Positions 1 through 7,859 of a stretch of 11,110 bases of DNA are shown here, piece after piece; position 1 is the first letter of the stretch, and every line of letters starts with the position of its first letter. This stretch comes from JBKBXU01 sp046313675 (lineage in GTDB: Bacteria; Bacteroidota; Bacteroidia; Cytophagales; Cytophagaceae): contig JBKBXU010000147.1 in NCBI GenBank assembly GCA_046313675.1, forward strand, positions 1 to 11,110, in the 5' to 3' direction. Below the pieces are notes generated by a model. That model made no database searches. It was not told where the DNA came from and saw only the letters and a program-made list of their open reading frames with translations. Made by a program: the position numbers and the translations under genes.

Positions 1-299
1 AGAAAAGAGTTTTTATTTCCAGAAAATGATTTTATAATAAAATGTTCCTCGTCTTCATCAGGAGCTATTATAAAAGAATATGTTATGCCAAAATTATCCG
101 ATAGATGAGATGTGACCTGATGGTTAATCTTATCAATAGAGTTATTTGAAAAATTCTCTTCGCAGATTAGAGCAAAAAGCTGGTTTTTGCTTAGATTATG
201 TTCTTTATCCCTAGATTCTGAATAATTTCTTTCTGTAGGTAAAAAACCTGTTGATTCTTTATTGATTTCATTGGAAGAATCGTTTTCTTTAAAAGACAT
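1..299 (-). CDS. Partial hypothetical protein, N-terminal 99 residues
   Basis: An open frame begins at ATG 299-297 and runs without a stop off the left edge, so only the first 99 residues are visible. The first 35 or so residues are polar and rich in Ser, Asn, Glu and Lys, without a signal peptide or membrane segment. They are followed by a stretch with alternating hydrophobic residues (around LFALICEEN and FGITYSFIIAPDEDEEHFII). The last stretch, hydrophobic strands separated by an acidic turn, vaguely resembles the start of a GAF-type sensor fold; that is a guess from pattern only. It is divergent from dacB, with 58 bp between the two starts. No clear Shine-Dalgarno is seen, which is common in Bacteroidota. 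Function unknown. Confidence 0.6.
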   Translation of the reverse strand, partial: MSFKENDSSNEINKESTGFLPTERNYSESRDKEHNLSKNQLFALICEENFSNNSIDKINHQVTSHLSDNFGITYSFIIAPDEDEEHFIIKSFSGNKNSF

Positions 300-357
300 A
301 GAAAGGGGAATTTTTCAAGTTTGGATATTCTTACTTTATAATTCATATTACTAAAAA

Positions 358-1833
358 ATGTTTATGCGTGCAACTTTGTTGAGATGTTTTATTTCATATT
401 TTATTCTTTTATTTTTTTTAAGCTGTTCTGCTGATCTTTCTGCGCAAGGCAATAAAGAAAAGCTGATTAAAGCGTTGAGTAATTTGGAAAGTGATCCCGT
501 CCTTAAAGATGGCAGGCTCGGGTTTAGCTTAGCCTATGTGGATGATAAGAGCACTATAGTGGGGCTCAACGAAAGCAAGGGCCTTGTGCCTGCTTCAAAC
601 CTTAAACTCATCACTACGGCTACGGCATTGGCAATATTAGGCCCTGAATATAGGTATGAAACGCATTTGGAATATGATGGAAAGATCGTAAGTGGTGTTC
701 TTGATGGCAATCTTTACATACGTGGAAGCGGTGATCCTACCTTTGGAAGTGATCGTTTTAAGGAAACAGACTGGAATTTAATCTCAGATAAATGGTTACT
801 ATCTCTCAAAGAGTTAGGGATAAAAAGAATTACTGGATCCGTTATCGGTGATGGATCGGTCTTTGATAATAACCCTATTCCTGAAGGATGGATATGGTCT
901 GATATAGGGAATTATTATGGAGCGGGAGTTTTTGGACTTAATATTTATGAAAATACCTATAAATTAATATTTCGACCCGGAAAGGTTTCGGAAAAGGCTG
1001 AAATCCTCCGGACAGAGCCTGATCTTCCATTTAACTACAAGAATGAGGTAATTACTGCTGCTGCAGGTACAGGCGATAATGCATATATTTATGGCTCTCC
1101 TTATACAGATTTCAGAATGGTAAGCGGCACCATACCTGCCGGATCCAGGGAGTTTACTATTAAGGGTTCTTTGCCTGACCCTGTAGGATACTGTGCAGGA
1201 TCTTTTTTGCGGAAACTTCAAGAGAATGGTATTGAAATAAATCAAAAAGCTTCCAATATTTTATTTATTGATAAACCTTTAGTCGAACGTACAAAAATAG
1301 CAGTTCACTTGTCTCCTGAATTAAAGCAAGTTGTATATTATACAAACATGTATAGCATTAACCTTTATGCTGAGTCTTTGCTTAAGACGCTTGGATCATA
1401 TAAGAAGAAAAATGGAAGTGTAAAAGGAGGCCTTCAAGTGGTTTCTGAATATTGGTCAGATAAAAATATTTCTGAATGTTTTAAAATTTACGATGGTAGC
1501 GGACTTTCAGGGACTAATTTGGTATCACCGAATTTTATGGTTCAGGCAATGCAAAAAATCTCATTGGAATCTTTTAGCGAATCCCTCTATGAATCATTAC
1601 CTGTTGCAGGTAAATCCGGAACTCTGTGGAATGTATGTAAAGGTACCCCGGCAGAAAATAAATTACGGGCAAAAAGCGGAACACTTAAAGGGGTAATATG
1701 CTACTCAGGATATGTTCGGGATAAAAACGGAAAAATTATGGCGTTTTCTATTATGGTTAATAATTACAGTTGTAACTATTCAGCCATGCGAAAAAAGATT
1801 GAAGAAATAATGGCTATTTTACCTACTCTATAG
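358..1833 (+). CDS. dacB: D-alanyl-D-alanine carboxypeptidase/endopeptidase (PBP4, family S13)
   Basis: A 491-residue penicillin-binding protein of the DacB/PBP4 class, which trims the terminal D-Ala from peptidoglycan stem peptides and cleaves D-Ala-mDAP cross-links in the periplasm. A hydrophobic signal segment covers about residues 8-23 and ends in FLSCSA, so it could be a cleaved signal peptide or a weak lipobox at Cys23. The three penicilloyl-serine transferase motifs are visible: SNLK with nucleophile Ser80 and Lys83, SIN at 333-335, and KSGT at 439-442. The conserved YDGSGLS is at 378-384. The long insertion between the first two motifs and the total length are typical of the family. 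ATG 358 is taken as the start, but ATG 364 would keep the same signal peptide. The 3' end overlaps the convergent yhhQ gene by 11 bp. Family assignment is firm; which of the two activities dominates cannot be told from sequence. Confidence 0.95.
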   Translation: MFMRATLLRCFISYFILLFFLSCSADLSAQGNKEKLIKALSNLESDPVLKDGRLGFSLAYVDDKSTIVGLNESKGLVPASNLKLITTATALAILGPEYRYETHLEYDGKIVSGVLDGNLYIRGSGDPTFGSDRFKETDWNLISDKWLLSLKELGIKRITGSVIGDGSVFDNNPIPEGWIWSDIGNYYGAGVFGLNIYENTYKLIFRPGKVSEKAEILRTEPDLPFNYKNEVITAAAGTGDNAYIYGSPYTDFRMVSGTIPAGSREFTIKGSLPDPVGYCAGSFLRKLQENGIEINQKASNILFIDKPLVERTKIAVHLSPELKQVVYYTNMYSINLYAESLLKTLGSYKKKNGSVKGGLQVVSEYWSDKNISECFKIYDGSGLSGTNLVSPNFMVQAMQKISLESFSESLYESLPVAGKSGTLWNVCKGTPAENKLRAKSGTLKGVICYSGYVRDKNGKIMAFSIMVNNYSCNYSAMRKKIEEIMAILPTL

Positions 1834-2632
1834 TTAATTCTTTTTTCGGTTCATTAATCTTTTCTTTGCCTCTGGAAATTCCAAGATACCTGTCAATAAA
1901 ATGGTGGGCAATGTATAGTAAAGGAGTCAGTAAAATAGCTATCCCTATTTTAAACAGGTAATTGTTTGTACCAATTTTGAAAATCATCTCCATGTTCCAT
2001 GGATTTGCACGATTAAAGAGGTAAAATGCTATAAACAAAACGACAAAGCTGTCTATTAATTGAGATACCAGGGTCGACCCGGTTGCCCTTAACCAAAGAA
2101 AGCGCTTGCCTGTGGTGGAACGAATCATATCAAATACATAAATATCAAGTATTTGTCCAATTAAAAAGGCAGTTATGGAGCCTATAATGATTCCAAGTCC
2201 TTGGGTAAATATTTTAGAATACCAGTAATTGATGTTATATCCGTCAGCATCGCCCGGAGTTTTGTTGACATCCAACCAGTATTGAGCAGGAGGGAGCATG
2301 GTGGCCATATATACCACGATAAACACATAGGCTATCAACAAAGCGGTTATATAGCTTATTTTTTTTACTCCCTGCTTTCCAAAATATTCATTAATGATAT
2401 CGGTTGTAATAAAAACGATGGGCCAGATAACTGCACCTGCTGTAAGTGTAAAGTTTAATCTAAAGCCGCCCATAAGTTCCAGACCTTCGGGATCAGCGCC
2501 AACCAAAGCCTCTGCAGAAAATATTTTAACCCCTATAATTTCTGCAACTATGGCATTTGTCAGAAATATGCCGCTCAGGACGATAAAGAGCGTATTCGCT
2601 TTGCTGGTTTCTGAAGAAAATCTTCCTGTCAT
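1823..2632 (-). CDS. yhhQ: Queuosine precursor transporter, YhhQ/DUF165 family
   Basis: A 269-residue integral membrane protein of the YhhQ (DUF165, Vut_1) family, members of which import 7-cyano- or 7-aminomethyl-7-deazaguanine for making queuosine in tRNA. About six hydrophobic segments lie near residues 14-36, 60-78, 92-112, 144-162, 184-206 and 225-245. Family signatures are present: TDIINEYFG at 77-85 and the R..GSTLVSQLIDS stretch at 182-195 in the fifth segment. The C-terminal tail is short and charged. It lies 25 bp downstream of rnz and is probably its last cotranscribed partner. Both genes act on tRNA, though this may be chance. The stop is inside the end of dacB, leaving no room for a terminator between the convergent genes. 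The exact substrate is inferred from the family. Confidence 0.92.
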   Translation of the reverse strand: MTGRFSSETSKANTLFIVLSGIFLTNAIVAEIIGVKIFSAEALVGADPEGLELMGGFRLNFTLTAGAVIWPIVFITTDIINEYFGKQGVKKISYITALLIAYVFIVVYMATMLPPAQYWLDVNKTPGDADGYNINYWYSKIFTQGLGIIIGSITAFLIGQILDIYVFDMIRSTTGKRFLWLRATGSTLVSQLIDSFVVLFIAFYLFNRANPWNMEMIFKIGTNNYLFKIGIAILLTPLLYIAHHFIDRYLGISRGKEKINEPKKELTIE

Positions 2633-2657
2633 TTCTTTGGAAATAAAATACTTCTAA

Positions 2658-3572
2658 CTATTCGTCAATACTATGGGTATCACCTTCTATTGAAAGGAAG
2701 GTTTTGGGAAAAACTGTCCGAGCCTCTTCAAGAAAAGGGGTTAAATCACGATATCGAGCTGAATAATGACCAATAAGAAGCTTAGCCACACCCGATTTTT
2801 CTGCAATTTGGGCTGCCTGAAGGGCGGTAGTATGGTAGGTTTCCCGCGCGCGCAGATGCATGTCATGCAGGAAAGTAGCCTCATGATATAAAAGATCAGA
2901 GTTTTTTATTAAAGGAATGATGCTTTCGTCATATATAGTATCTGAGCAATAAGCGTAGGACCTGCTTTTTTTAGGAGGGAGGGTAACTTTTGCGTTTTCT
3001 ATAGGATTACCTTCAGCATCTATGATATCTTCGCCTTTTTTAAGCAAGGCTAAGTTTTGAAGTGATAAATTTTCAGGAATCAGGTCCTTGTTAATTCGTC
3101 TTCTTTTTAGCTTTTCCTTAAATAGAAAGCCGCAACAAGGTATCCTGTGCTGCAAAGGAATGGTACTCACAGTAAGGTTGTCAAGATCCAGTATTACCTG
3201 GTTTTCTTTGGTGGCCAATTCCTTAAAAATTATTTTATAATTTAAGTTGGATTCTGAATGCTTTAGCTGAATTGTAATTATCTCATCCAGGCCTGGAGGG
3301 CCGAACAGGTATAAATCCTTCGTTCTTCCATGCAAATGGAGTGTACTAAGAAGGCCTATTAATCCAAAAAAATGATCACCATGTAAATGACTAATGAAGA
3401 TATGGTCAATTTTACCTGATTTGATCCGGTATTTTAACATTTGAACCTGCGTGGATTCGCCGCAGTCGATAAGGAAATACCGGCCTTCTATTTGAAGAAG
3501 TTGGGATGTCTGATGTCTGTTAAAGACAGGAGTAGCGGAGTTCGATCCTAGTATTTTTACTTCAAAGGACAA
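2658..3572 (-). CDS. rnz: Ribonuclease Z (tRNA 3' endonuclease)
   Basis: A 304-residue metallo-beta-lactamase-fold nuclease that removes 3' trailers from tRNA precursors lacking an encoded CCA. This fits the tRNA-Pro and tRNA-Arg genes in this window, which have no genomic CCA. The zinc motif SHLHGDH is at 61-67 (His62, His64, Asp66, His67). Other ligands are likely His142 (PLQHRIP), Asp211 (YCSDT) and His269 (IGHYSARY), and His247 (ETYHTTA) is at the general-acid position. Length matches the short RNase Z class. The start is a TTG (3572-3570): the preceding in-frame codons are AAC and the TAG stop of the STAS gene. Any later start would remove the first beta strand (SFEVKILGS). It is tightly coupled to the STAS gene, with 3 bp between stop and start. 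Confidence 0.95.
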   Translation of the reverse strand: MSFEVKILGSNSATPVFNRHQTSQLLQIEGRYFLIDCGESTQVQMLKYRIKSGKIDHIFISHLHGDHFFGLIGLLSTLHLHGRTKDLYLFGPPGLDEIITIQLKHSESNLNYKIIFKELATKENQVILDLDNLTVSTIPLQHRIPCCGFLFKEKLKRRRINKDLIPENLSLQNLALLKKGEDIIDAEGNPIENAKVTLPPKKSRSYAYCSDTIYDESIIPLIKNSDLLYHEATFLHDMHLRARETYHTTALQAAQIAEKSGVAKLLIGHYSARYRDLTPFLEEARTVFPKTFLSIEGDTHSIDE

Positions 3573-3575
3573 GTT

Positions 3576-3959
3576 CTACTCTTCTTTGTCTTCAGCCCTT
3601 AAATTTTTTTCAAGTTCATTCATAAATATCGCATCGATTGACTCTTCTACTGTAGGGAGGATATTTAAAATACTTTCCAGATGAGATATTTTGATGAGCT
3701 TAAGAATATGTTCTCCTGCATTTGTTAAGATGAACATGCCTTCCTCGTTGTCACATAGTCTGTTTCCGACTAGTATCGCACTTAACCCGGAGGAATCTAC
3801 ATATTTGACGTTAGTCAGGTCAAGAATGATGTTTTTGCAACCTTCAGCATTAAGTTTTACAAATTCTGACTTGATTTCAGGAGACAAAATGGAAGTTAAT
3901 TTATCATCCTGCAAAGTTAGCAGGCAATATTTTTCGTTCTTTTCTACTGAGAATTTCAT
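3576..3959 (-). CDS. STAS-domain anti-sigma factor antagonist-like protein
   Basis: A 127-residue, single-domain STAS protein of the SpoIIAA/RsbV type. In that family the STAS protein binds and sequesters an anti-sigma serine kinase unless phosphorylated. Hydrophobic strand NIILDLTNVKYV (43-54) leads into the signature DSSGLSAIL (55-63). Ser57 aligns with the phosphorylated serine of SpoIIAA, so switch regulation is possible. The C-terminal 20 residues are highly acidic/charged (ending AEDKEE), beyond the usual domain. No partner kinase or sigma factor gene is visible. The ATG at 3959 lies 15 bp from an N run, so the upstream region is incomplete. The gene is followed after 3 bp by rnz in the same reading frame. 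In Cytophagales this small STAS gene is, from memory, often beside rnz and purC. Confidence 0.9.
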   Translation of the reverse strand: MKFSVEKNEKYCLLTLQDDKLTSILSPEIKSEFVKLNAEGCKNIILDLTNVKYVDSSGLSAILVGNRLCDNEEGMFILTNAGEHILKLIKISHLESILNILPTVEESIDAIFMNELEKNLRAEDKEE

Positions 3960-3974
3960 ATGAGGATTATATAC

Positions 3975-3984
3975 NNNNNNNNNN
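3975..3984. other. Assembly gap (10 N)
   Basis: Ten undetermined bases between the STAS gene start and the end of purC. The round number suggests a placeholder rather than a measured length, so the true distance, and whether purC and STAS share a transcript, is unknown. Confidence 0.99.
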
Positions 3985-4023
3985 ACAATTGGAATGTTTA
4001 TGTATGACTTAAAGATAAAGCTT

Positions 4024-4968
4024 TTATTTCATTTTTAATAAAAAGGAAGCTATATTTTTATTTATTCGTTCGAAAGGGTCCGCATTTTCGGCCTTGATGA
4101 ATTGCTCACCGGTTACCTGCTCAAATAATTCAATGTATCTTTCAGAAATTAAATTGACTCTTTCATCCGTTATTTCCGGAATAGATTGGCCTTCTTTTCC
4201 CTGAAAATTGTTTTCTATCAACCACTCCCTTACAAACTCTTTTGAAAGCTGTTTTTGTTTTTCACCACGGGCTTGTCTCTCCGCATATCCGTCAATGTAA
4301 AAATACCTGGATGAGTCCGGTGTGTGTACTTCATCGATTAGGTAAACCTTTCCATTTTTTTTGCCGAATTCATATTTGGTGTCTACTAGAATTAGTCCTC
4401 TTTCAGATGCCATTTCTGTTCCTCTTTGGAAAAGTTTATGGGTGTAGGATTCCATTAATTCATAGTCTTCCTTTGAAACCAGGCCCTGTGATAGAATTAC
4501 TTCCCTGGAGATATCCTCGTCATGTCCTTCCTTGGCTTTGGTGGTAGGAGTAATGATGGGCTGAGGCAGTTTATCATTTTCCTTTAAGCCATCCGGCAGT
4601 TTCTCTCCACAAATAATACGCTTACCATCTCTGTATTCCCTCCAGGCATGGCCTGCAAGGTAGCCTCTGATAACCATTTCCACAGGTAAGCCCTCGCAAT
4701 TATGTCCGACTGTAACAGCGGGGTCAGGAGAGTCAATTACCCAATTTGGTACAATGTCAGATGTTGCTTTGAGAAATTTTAAGGCAATTTGGTTTAAAAC
4801 CTGTCCTTTAAAAGGAATAGGGCGGGGGAGTACCACATCAAATGCAGAGATTCTGTCTGTTACAATTACAGCTATTTTGTCTCCGAAATAATAAACATCC
4901 CTAACTTTTCCTTTATAGAAGTTGGTTTGTCCGGGAAATGTGAAATTAGTCTCCTTAATTGCCTTCAT
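4024..4968 (-). CDS. purC: Phosphoribosylaminoimidazole-succinocarboxamide synthase (SAICAR synthetase)
   Basis: This cytosolic enzyme joins CAIR and aspartate, using ATP, to give SAICAR in de novo purine synthesis. The protein is 314 residues from ATG 4968. It has the nucleotide-binding YKGKVRDVY (18-26), TDRISAFD (37-44), RGYLAGHAW (101-109), the loop PTTKAKEGHDEDIS (141-154), LVDTKYEFG (194-202) and IDEVHTPDSSRY (211-222). It is of the long class (about 300 residues, as in yeast Ade1) rather than the 237-residue E. coli class. An upstream in-frame ATG at 5016 would add 16 residues (ending CHSKNHS), but that extension is not part of the family and would place the -33 and -7 promoter elements inside the gene, so ATG 4968 is preferred. 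It starts a probable minus-strand transcript, followed by an assembly gap and then the STAS gene. Confidence 0.96.
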   Translation of the reverse strand: MKAIKETNFTFPGQTNFYKGKVRDVYYFGDKIAVIVTDRISAFDVVLPRPIPFKGQVLNQIALKFLKATSDIVPNWVIDSPDPAVTVGHNCEGLPVEMVIRGYLAGHAWREYRDGKRIICGEKLPDGLKENDKLPQPIITPTTKAKEGHDEDISREVILSQGLVSKEDYELMESYTHKLFQRGTEMASERGLILVDTKYEFGKKNGKVYLIDEVHTPDSSRYFYIDGYAERQARGEKQKQLSKEFVREWLIENNFQGKEGQSIPEITDERVNLISERYIELFEQVTGEQFIKAENADPFERINKNIASFLLKMK

Positions 4969-4987
4969 GGAATGATTTTTTGAATGG

Positions 4988-5017
4988 CAAAAATATGAAA
5001 AAATACTAAGTAGCAAA
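4988..5017 (-). promoter_or_regulatory. Bacteroidota-type promoter of purC
   Basis: On the minus strand TTTG (5017-5014) is followed after 18 nt by TATTTTTG (4995-4988), a full match to the Bacteroidota TAnnTTTG -7 element with its -33 partner. Transcription would begin near 4982, giving a leader of about 15 nt to ATG 4968. This also supports the shorter purC start. Confidence 0.65.
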
Positions 5018-5075
5018 GCTGAATCCTTAAAACATACAATGCCGGAGTCATAATTTGTGGTATAAATAAATTGCT

Positions 5076-6623
5076 TTACTTATTTTCAGGCGCCTCTTCG
5101 TTCAAGTATTTTTCCGATACCAGGGCACCATTCTTATAAACCTCTTTTTTGAATAATTCGCCGTCCTTTGTATAATGGTTCCACTTTCCAGATTCTTTGC
5201 CATTTATATATTGTCCCTCTACAGATAAGGATCCATTGTCATGGAATTTTTTAAAAGATCCATAGGGCACATTGTTTTTGTAGGTGGTTAATTTTTGCAC
5301 TTTCCCGTTAGGGTAAAATGCTTTCCATTCTCCGGATTTTATATCATGTAAGAAGAATTGAAGCTCTTCCAGATTGCCTTCTTCATTATACATCCTGCGC
5401 TCTCCATTAAGTTTGCCATCGACAAAACTTTCTTTAAGCTTTATTTTTTTATTGTCATAATATACAGTCCATTCTCCGGTTTTTTTGCCTTCTTCGAATT
5501 GCTGTACCTCTTTTAAAACACCATTTTCATAATAGGTTTTTTTCTCCAGCCTCTTTTCTTCTTTTGAAAAGTCAAGTGTTTCCTGAGTTTTACCATTCGG
5601 ATAATAAACGATGTTTTTGCCGGTTTTTTTCCCGTTTTCATAATTGAATTTATGCTTGATGTTTCCATCATCATACCATGCAGTATTCAATCCATGAAGA
5701 ACCCCATTGGATAGGTTTCCTTCCAGTACCAGAACGCCTTCCGTGTTATAATGGCGGAAGCGGCCGGTTTTTTTTCCATCCATTATTAAAGATTCGGTTT
5801 CGATTCCTCCTTCAGGATAAAATGTTTTAAAGTAGCCATTCAGGACACCGTTTTTATAATGCTCTTCGGTATGGATGTTTCCGTTCTCATAGTACGTTTT
5901 GGATACCCCGTTTTGCTTATTATTCTTATATAGAGCTTCAGACTTTAGGTTCCCGTTAGGGTAAAACTCTTTAAGTGCTCCCTCCAACATGCCATTGTCA
6001 TAGAAAGCAATTACTTTCTCTTTTCCTCCAGGATAGTAGCTTATTATTTCATTTTTTAGCTCTCCATCGTCATAAAAGGCTTTTTGAATTAATTGACCTT
6101 CCTGGTTATATATTAAAATTGGACCATTTCTGCGATCGTCTTCGTAGTGGCATTGTGTTTTAATATTTCCGTTTTCATAATATTCTGTAAATGCGCCGTT
6201 TAGTACACCATTTTTCAATATACCTTCGGCGGCAAGTTTACCACTGGAGTAAAGCTTTGTGAACTTCTGATTTGAAGAATGATCATATTTTTCCCTGTAA
6301 AGCAAGCGGCCATTGATGTCATAATAGGTGAACTCCCCATTTTTTGAGCCTTTCTTGTATTTTCCCTGCACTTTTATCTGGCCATTTTCAAAATACTCCG
6401 TGTATTCACCATCTAACTCCCCATTGTCATACCAGGCAAGTTTACTTACCGTGCCATCGGTGGAAAACATTTTATATTCTCCATGCATTACAGGGTTTCC
6501 TGCGGACATGACAGAGTATTCCTCTTTTACCTGTGTCGTTCCTTCATAAAAAGTACGGATAAGCTCCTGGCTGAAGCCAAAAAGCGTAAAGAACATAAAA
6601 GAAACAAAAAGCAGGATTCTCAT
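5076..6623 (-). CDS. Secreted MORN_2-repeat protein (YwqK-like)
   Basis: A 515-residue protein with a short signal peptide (about residues 1-18, ending FGFSQ), so it is likely periplasmic, surface-exposed or secreted. From about residue 47 to 500 it is almost entirely built of about 19 consecutive repeats of 23-24 residues, pattern G-x-(F/W)-x-x-(Y/F)-Y-x-N-G-x-(L/I)-K-x-E-x-x-Y-x-(N/D)-G-x-x-x, the MORN_2 (PF07661) type. Some units are worn, such as SSNQ and SKEEKR ends around the third and thirteenth repeats. The tail is acidic (EEAPENK). Databases often label such proteins YwqK family antitoxin; nothing here supports a toxin-antitoxin role. It is 45 bp downstream of the thiolase gene and probably the last gene of that run. 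The family suggests a repeat scaffold for binding; actual role unknown. Confidence 0.9.
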   Translation of the reverse strand: MRILLFVSFMFFTLFGFSQELIRTFYEGTTQVKEEYSVMSAGNPVMHGEYKMFSTDGTVSKLAWYDNGELDGEYTEYFENGQIKVQGKYKKGSKNGEFTYYDINGRLLYREKYDHSSNQKFTKLYSSGKLAAEGILKNGVLNGAFTEYYENGNIKTQCHYEDDRRNGPILIYNQEGQLIQKAFYDDGELKNEIISYYPGGKEKVIAFYDNGMLEGALKEFYPNGNLKSEALYKNNKQNGVSKTYYENGNIHTEEHYKNGVLNGYFKTFYPEGGIETESLIMDGKKTGRFRHYNTEGVLVLEGNLSNGVLHGLNTAWYDDGNIKHKFNYENGKKTGKNIVYYPNGKTQETLDFSKEEKRLEKKTYYENGVLKEVQQFEEGKKTGEWTVYYDNKKIKLKESFVDGKLNGERRMYNEEGNLEELQFFLHDIKSGEWKAFYPNGKVQKLTTYKNNVPYGSFKKFHDNGSLSVEGQYINGKESGKWNHYTKDGELFKKEVYKNGALVSEKYLNEEAPENK

Positions 6624-6668
6624 AGAAAATTTTTCTTCTTAACGAATAAGTATATTTTATAGTTCTTT

Positions 6669-7847
6669 TTAAACCCTTTCAAAGACAATTGCTGAAGCAC
6701 CGCCACCTCCATTGCATATTCCTGATACTCCTATAGAGGCATCTTTTTCCTGAAGAACGTTTAATAGGGTAGTAACGATACGTGCACCTGAACAACCAAT
6801 GGGGTGTCCGAGTGATACAGCGCCTCCCCAAATATTAACTGATTCAGCCTTGAGTTTCAAAAGTTGATTATTGGCTATAGAAACGACTGAAAACGCTTCG
6901 TTAATTTCATAATAGTTTACATCATCACTTGAGATACCTGCATTCTTAAGCGCTTTTGGAATGGCGATTGAAGGAGTAGTGGTAAACCATTCAGGACTCT
7001 GTTCAGCATCAGCAAAACCACGAATACGGGCTATTGGCTTTAAGCCTAGTTCCTGCATCTTTTCTTTACTTACTAGAAGCAGGGCAGAAGCTCCATCGTT
7101 GAGTGAAGAAGCATTGGCCGCTGTAACTGTGCCATTTTTATCAAATACAGGTTTTAAAGATGGGATTTTTTCGAAATTGACTTTTTTGAATTCTTCATCT
7201 TCATCAATTATAACAGATCCCCCTCGGGTTTGAATTTCTACAGGTGCAATTTCTTTTTTAAAGTATCCGGATTGAGAAGCGTGAGCTGCTCTTTTATAGG
7301 ACTCAATAGCAAATTTATCCTGCATTTCTCTGGTAATGTTCATTTCTTTGGCTGTGATTTCAGCAGCATTTCCCATATGAAAGTCTTTATACACATCCCA
7401 AAGACCATCTTTAATAATCCCATCGGTGACTTGCCCGTGGCCAAGCTTCTGTCCAAAGCGGTTTTGATCCAGATAATAAGGAACATTCGACATGCTTTCC
7501 ATGCCGCCGGCAACCACTATGTCCGCCTGGTTCAACATAATAGATTGCGCTGCAAGCATAATTGCCTTTGATCCTGAGGCGCATACCTTGTTTATTGTTG
7601 TGCATTGAGTTTTCGGGTTAAGTCCTGCAAATATGGCCGCTTGTCGGGCAGGTGCCTGTCCAAGATTAGCAGATAACACGTTTCCCATAATAACTTCCTG
7701 AACTTCATCAGGAGAAATTCCAGCTCTTTGAATTGCTTCTTTAATGGCAATAGCACCCAATTTCGTAGCTGATAAGGGAGCGAGTGAGCCTCCAAAACTT
7801 CCTATAGGAGTTCTTACAGCACTTATTACATAAACTTCTTTTATCAT
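6669..7847 (-). CDS. Acetyl-CoA C-acetyltransferase (thiolase)
   Basis: A 392-residue thiolase, full length for the family. It catalyses reversible condensation of two acetyl-CoA to acetoacetyl-CoA, or thiolysis of 3-ketoacyl-CoA. Catalytic residues are all visible: nucleophile Cys89 in NKVCASGSKA, the NEAF motif at 316-319, His348 in GHPIGCSGAR, and Cys378 in the C-terminal CNGGGGA. Shortness and the absence of a FadA-specific context favour a biosynthetic-type acetyl-CoA acetyltransferase, but beta-oxidation use cannot be excluded; no hydroxyacyl-CoA dehydrogenase or enoyl-CoA hydratase is nearby. It starts 12 bp after the batC-like gene and ends 45 bp before the MORN_2 gene, so it is probably read from the batB transcript. 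The functional link with those neighbours is not obvious. Confidence 0.95.
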   Translation of the reverse strand: MIKEVYVISAVRTPIGSFGGSLAPLSATKLGAIAIKEAIQRAGISPDEVQEVIMGNVLSANLGQAPARQAAIFAGLNPKTQCTTINKVCASGSKAIMLAAQSIMLNQADIVVAGGMESMSNVPYYLDQNRFGQKLGHGQVTDGIIKDGLWDVYKDFHMGNAAEITAKEMNITREMQDKFAIESYKRAAHASQSGYFKKEIAPVEIQTRGGSVIIDEDEEFKKVNFEKIPSLKPVFDKNGTVTAANASSLNDGASALLLVSKEKMQELGLKPIARIRGFADAEQSPEWFTTTPSIAIPKALKNAGISSDDVNYYEINEAFSVVSIANNQLLKLKAESVNIWGGAVSLGHPIGCSGARIVTTLLNVLQEKDASIGVSGICNGGGGASAIVFERV

Positions 7848-7859
7848 ATGTTTAAAAAA

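Noticed and set aside
300..357. Promoter for dacB or the divergent partial gene
   Set aside because: Only partial matches such as CAAGTTTG or TACTTTAT without a correctly spaced TTG were found, too weak to call.
4969..5016. Longer purC start at ATG 5016 adding 16 residues
   Set aside because: The extension lacks family similarity, and the TTTG-N18-TATTTTTG promoter at 4988-5017 overlaps it.
5076..6623. Toxin-antitoxin system based on the YwqK-type antitoxin name of such repeats
   Set aside because: No toxin-like small gene is adjacent, and the protein has a signal peptide and 19 repeats.
7411..7605. Small frames overlapping the thiolase gene (7411-7605, 7592-7795 on the minus strand; 6961-7233 and 7230-7571 on the plus strand)
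   Set aside because: They lie in other frames of a complete thiolase with all catalytic motifs and have no recognisable features.
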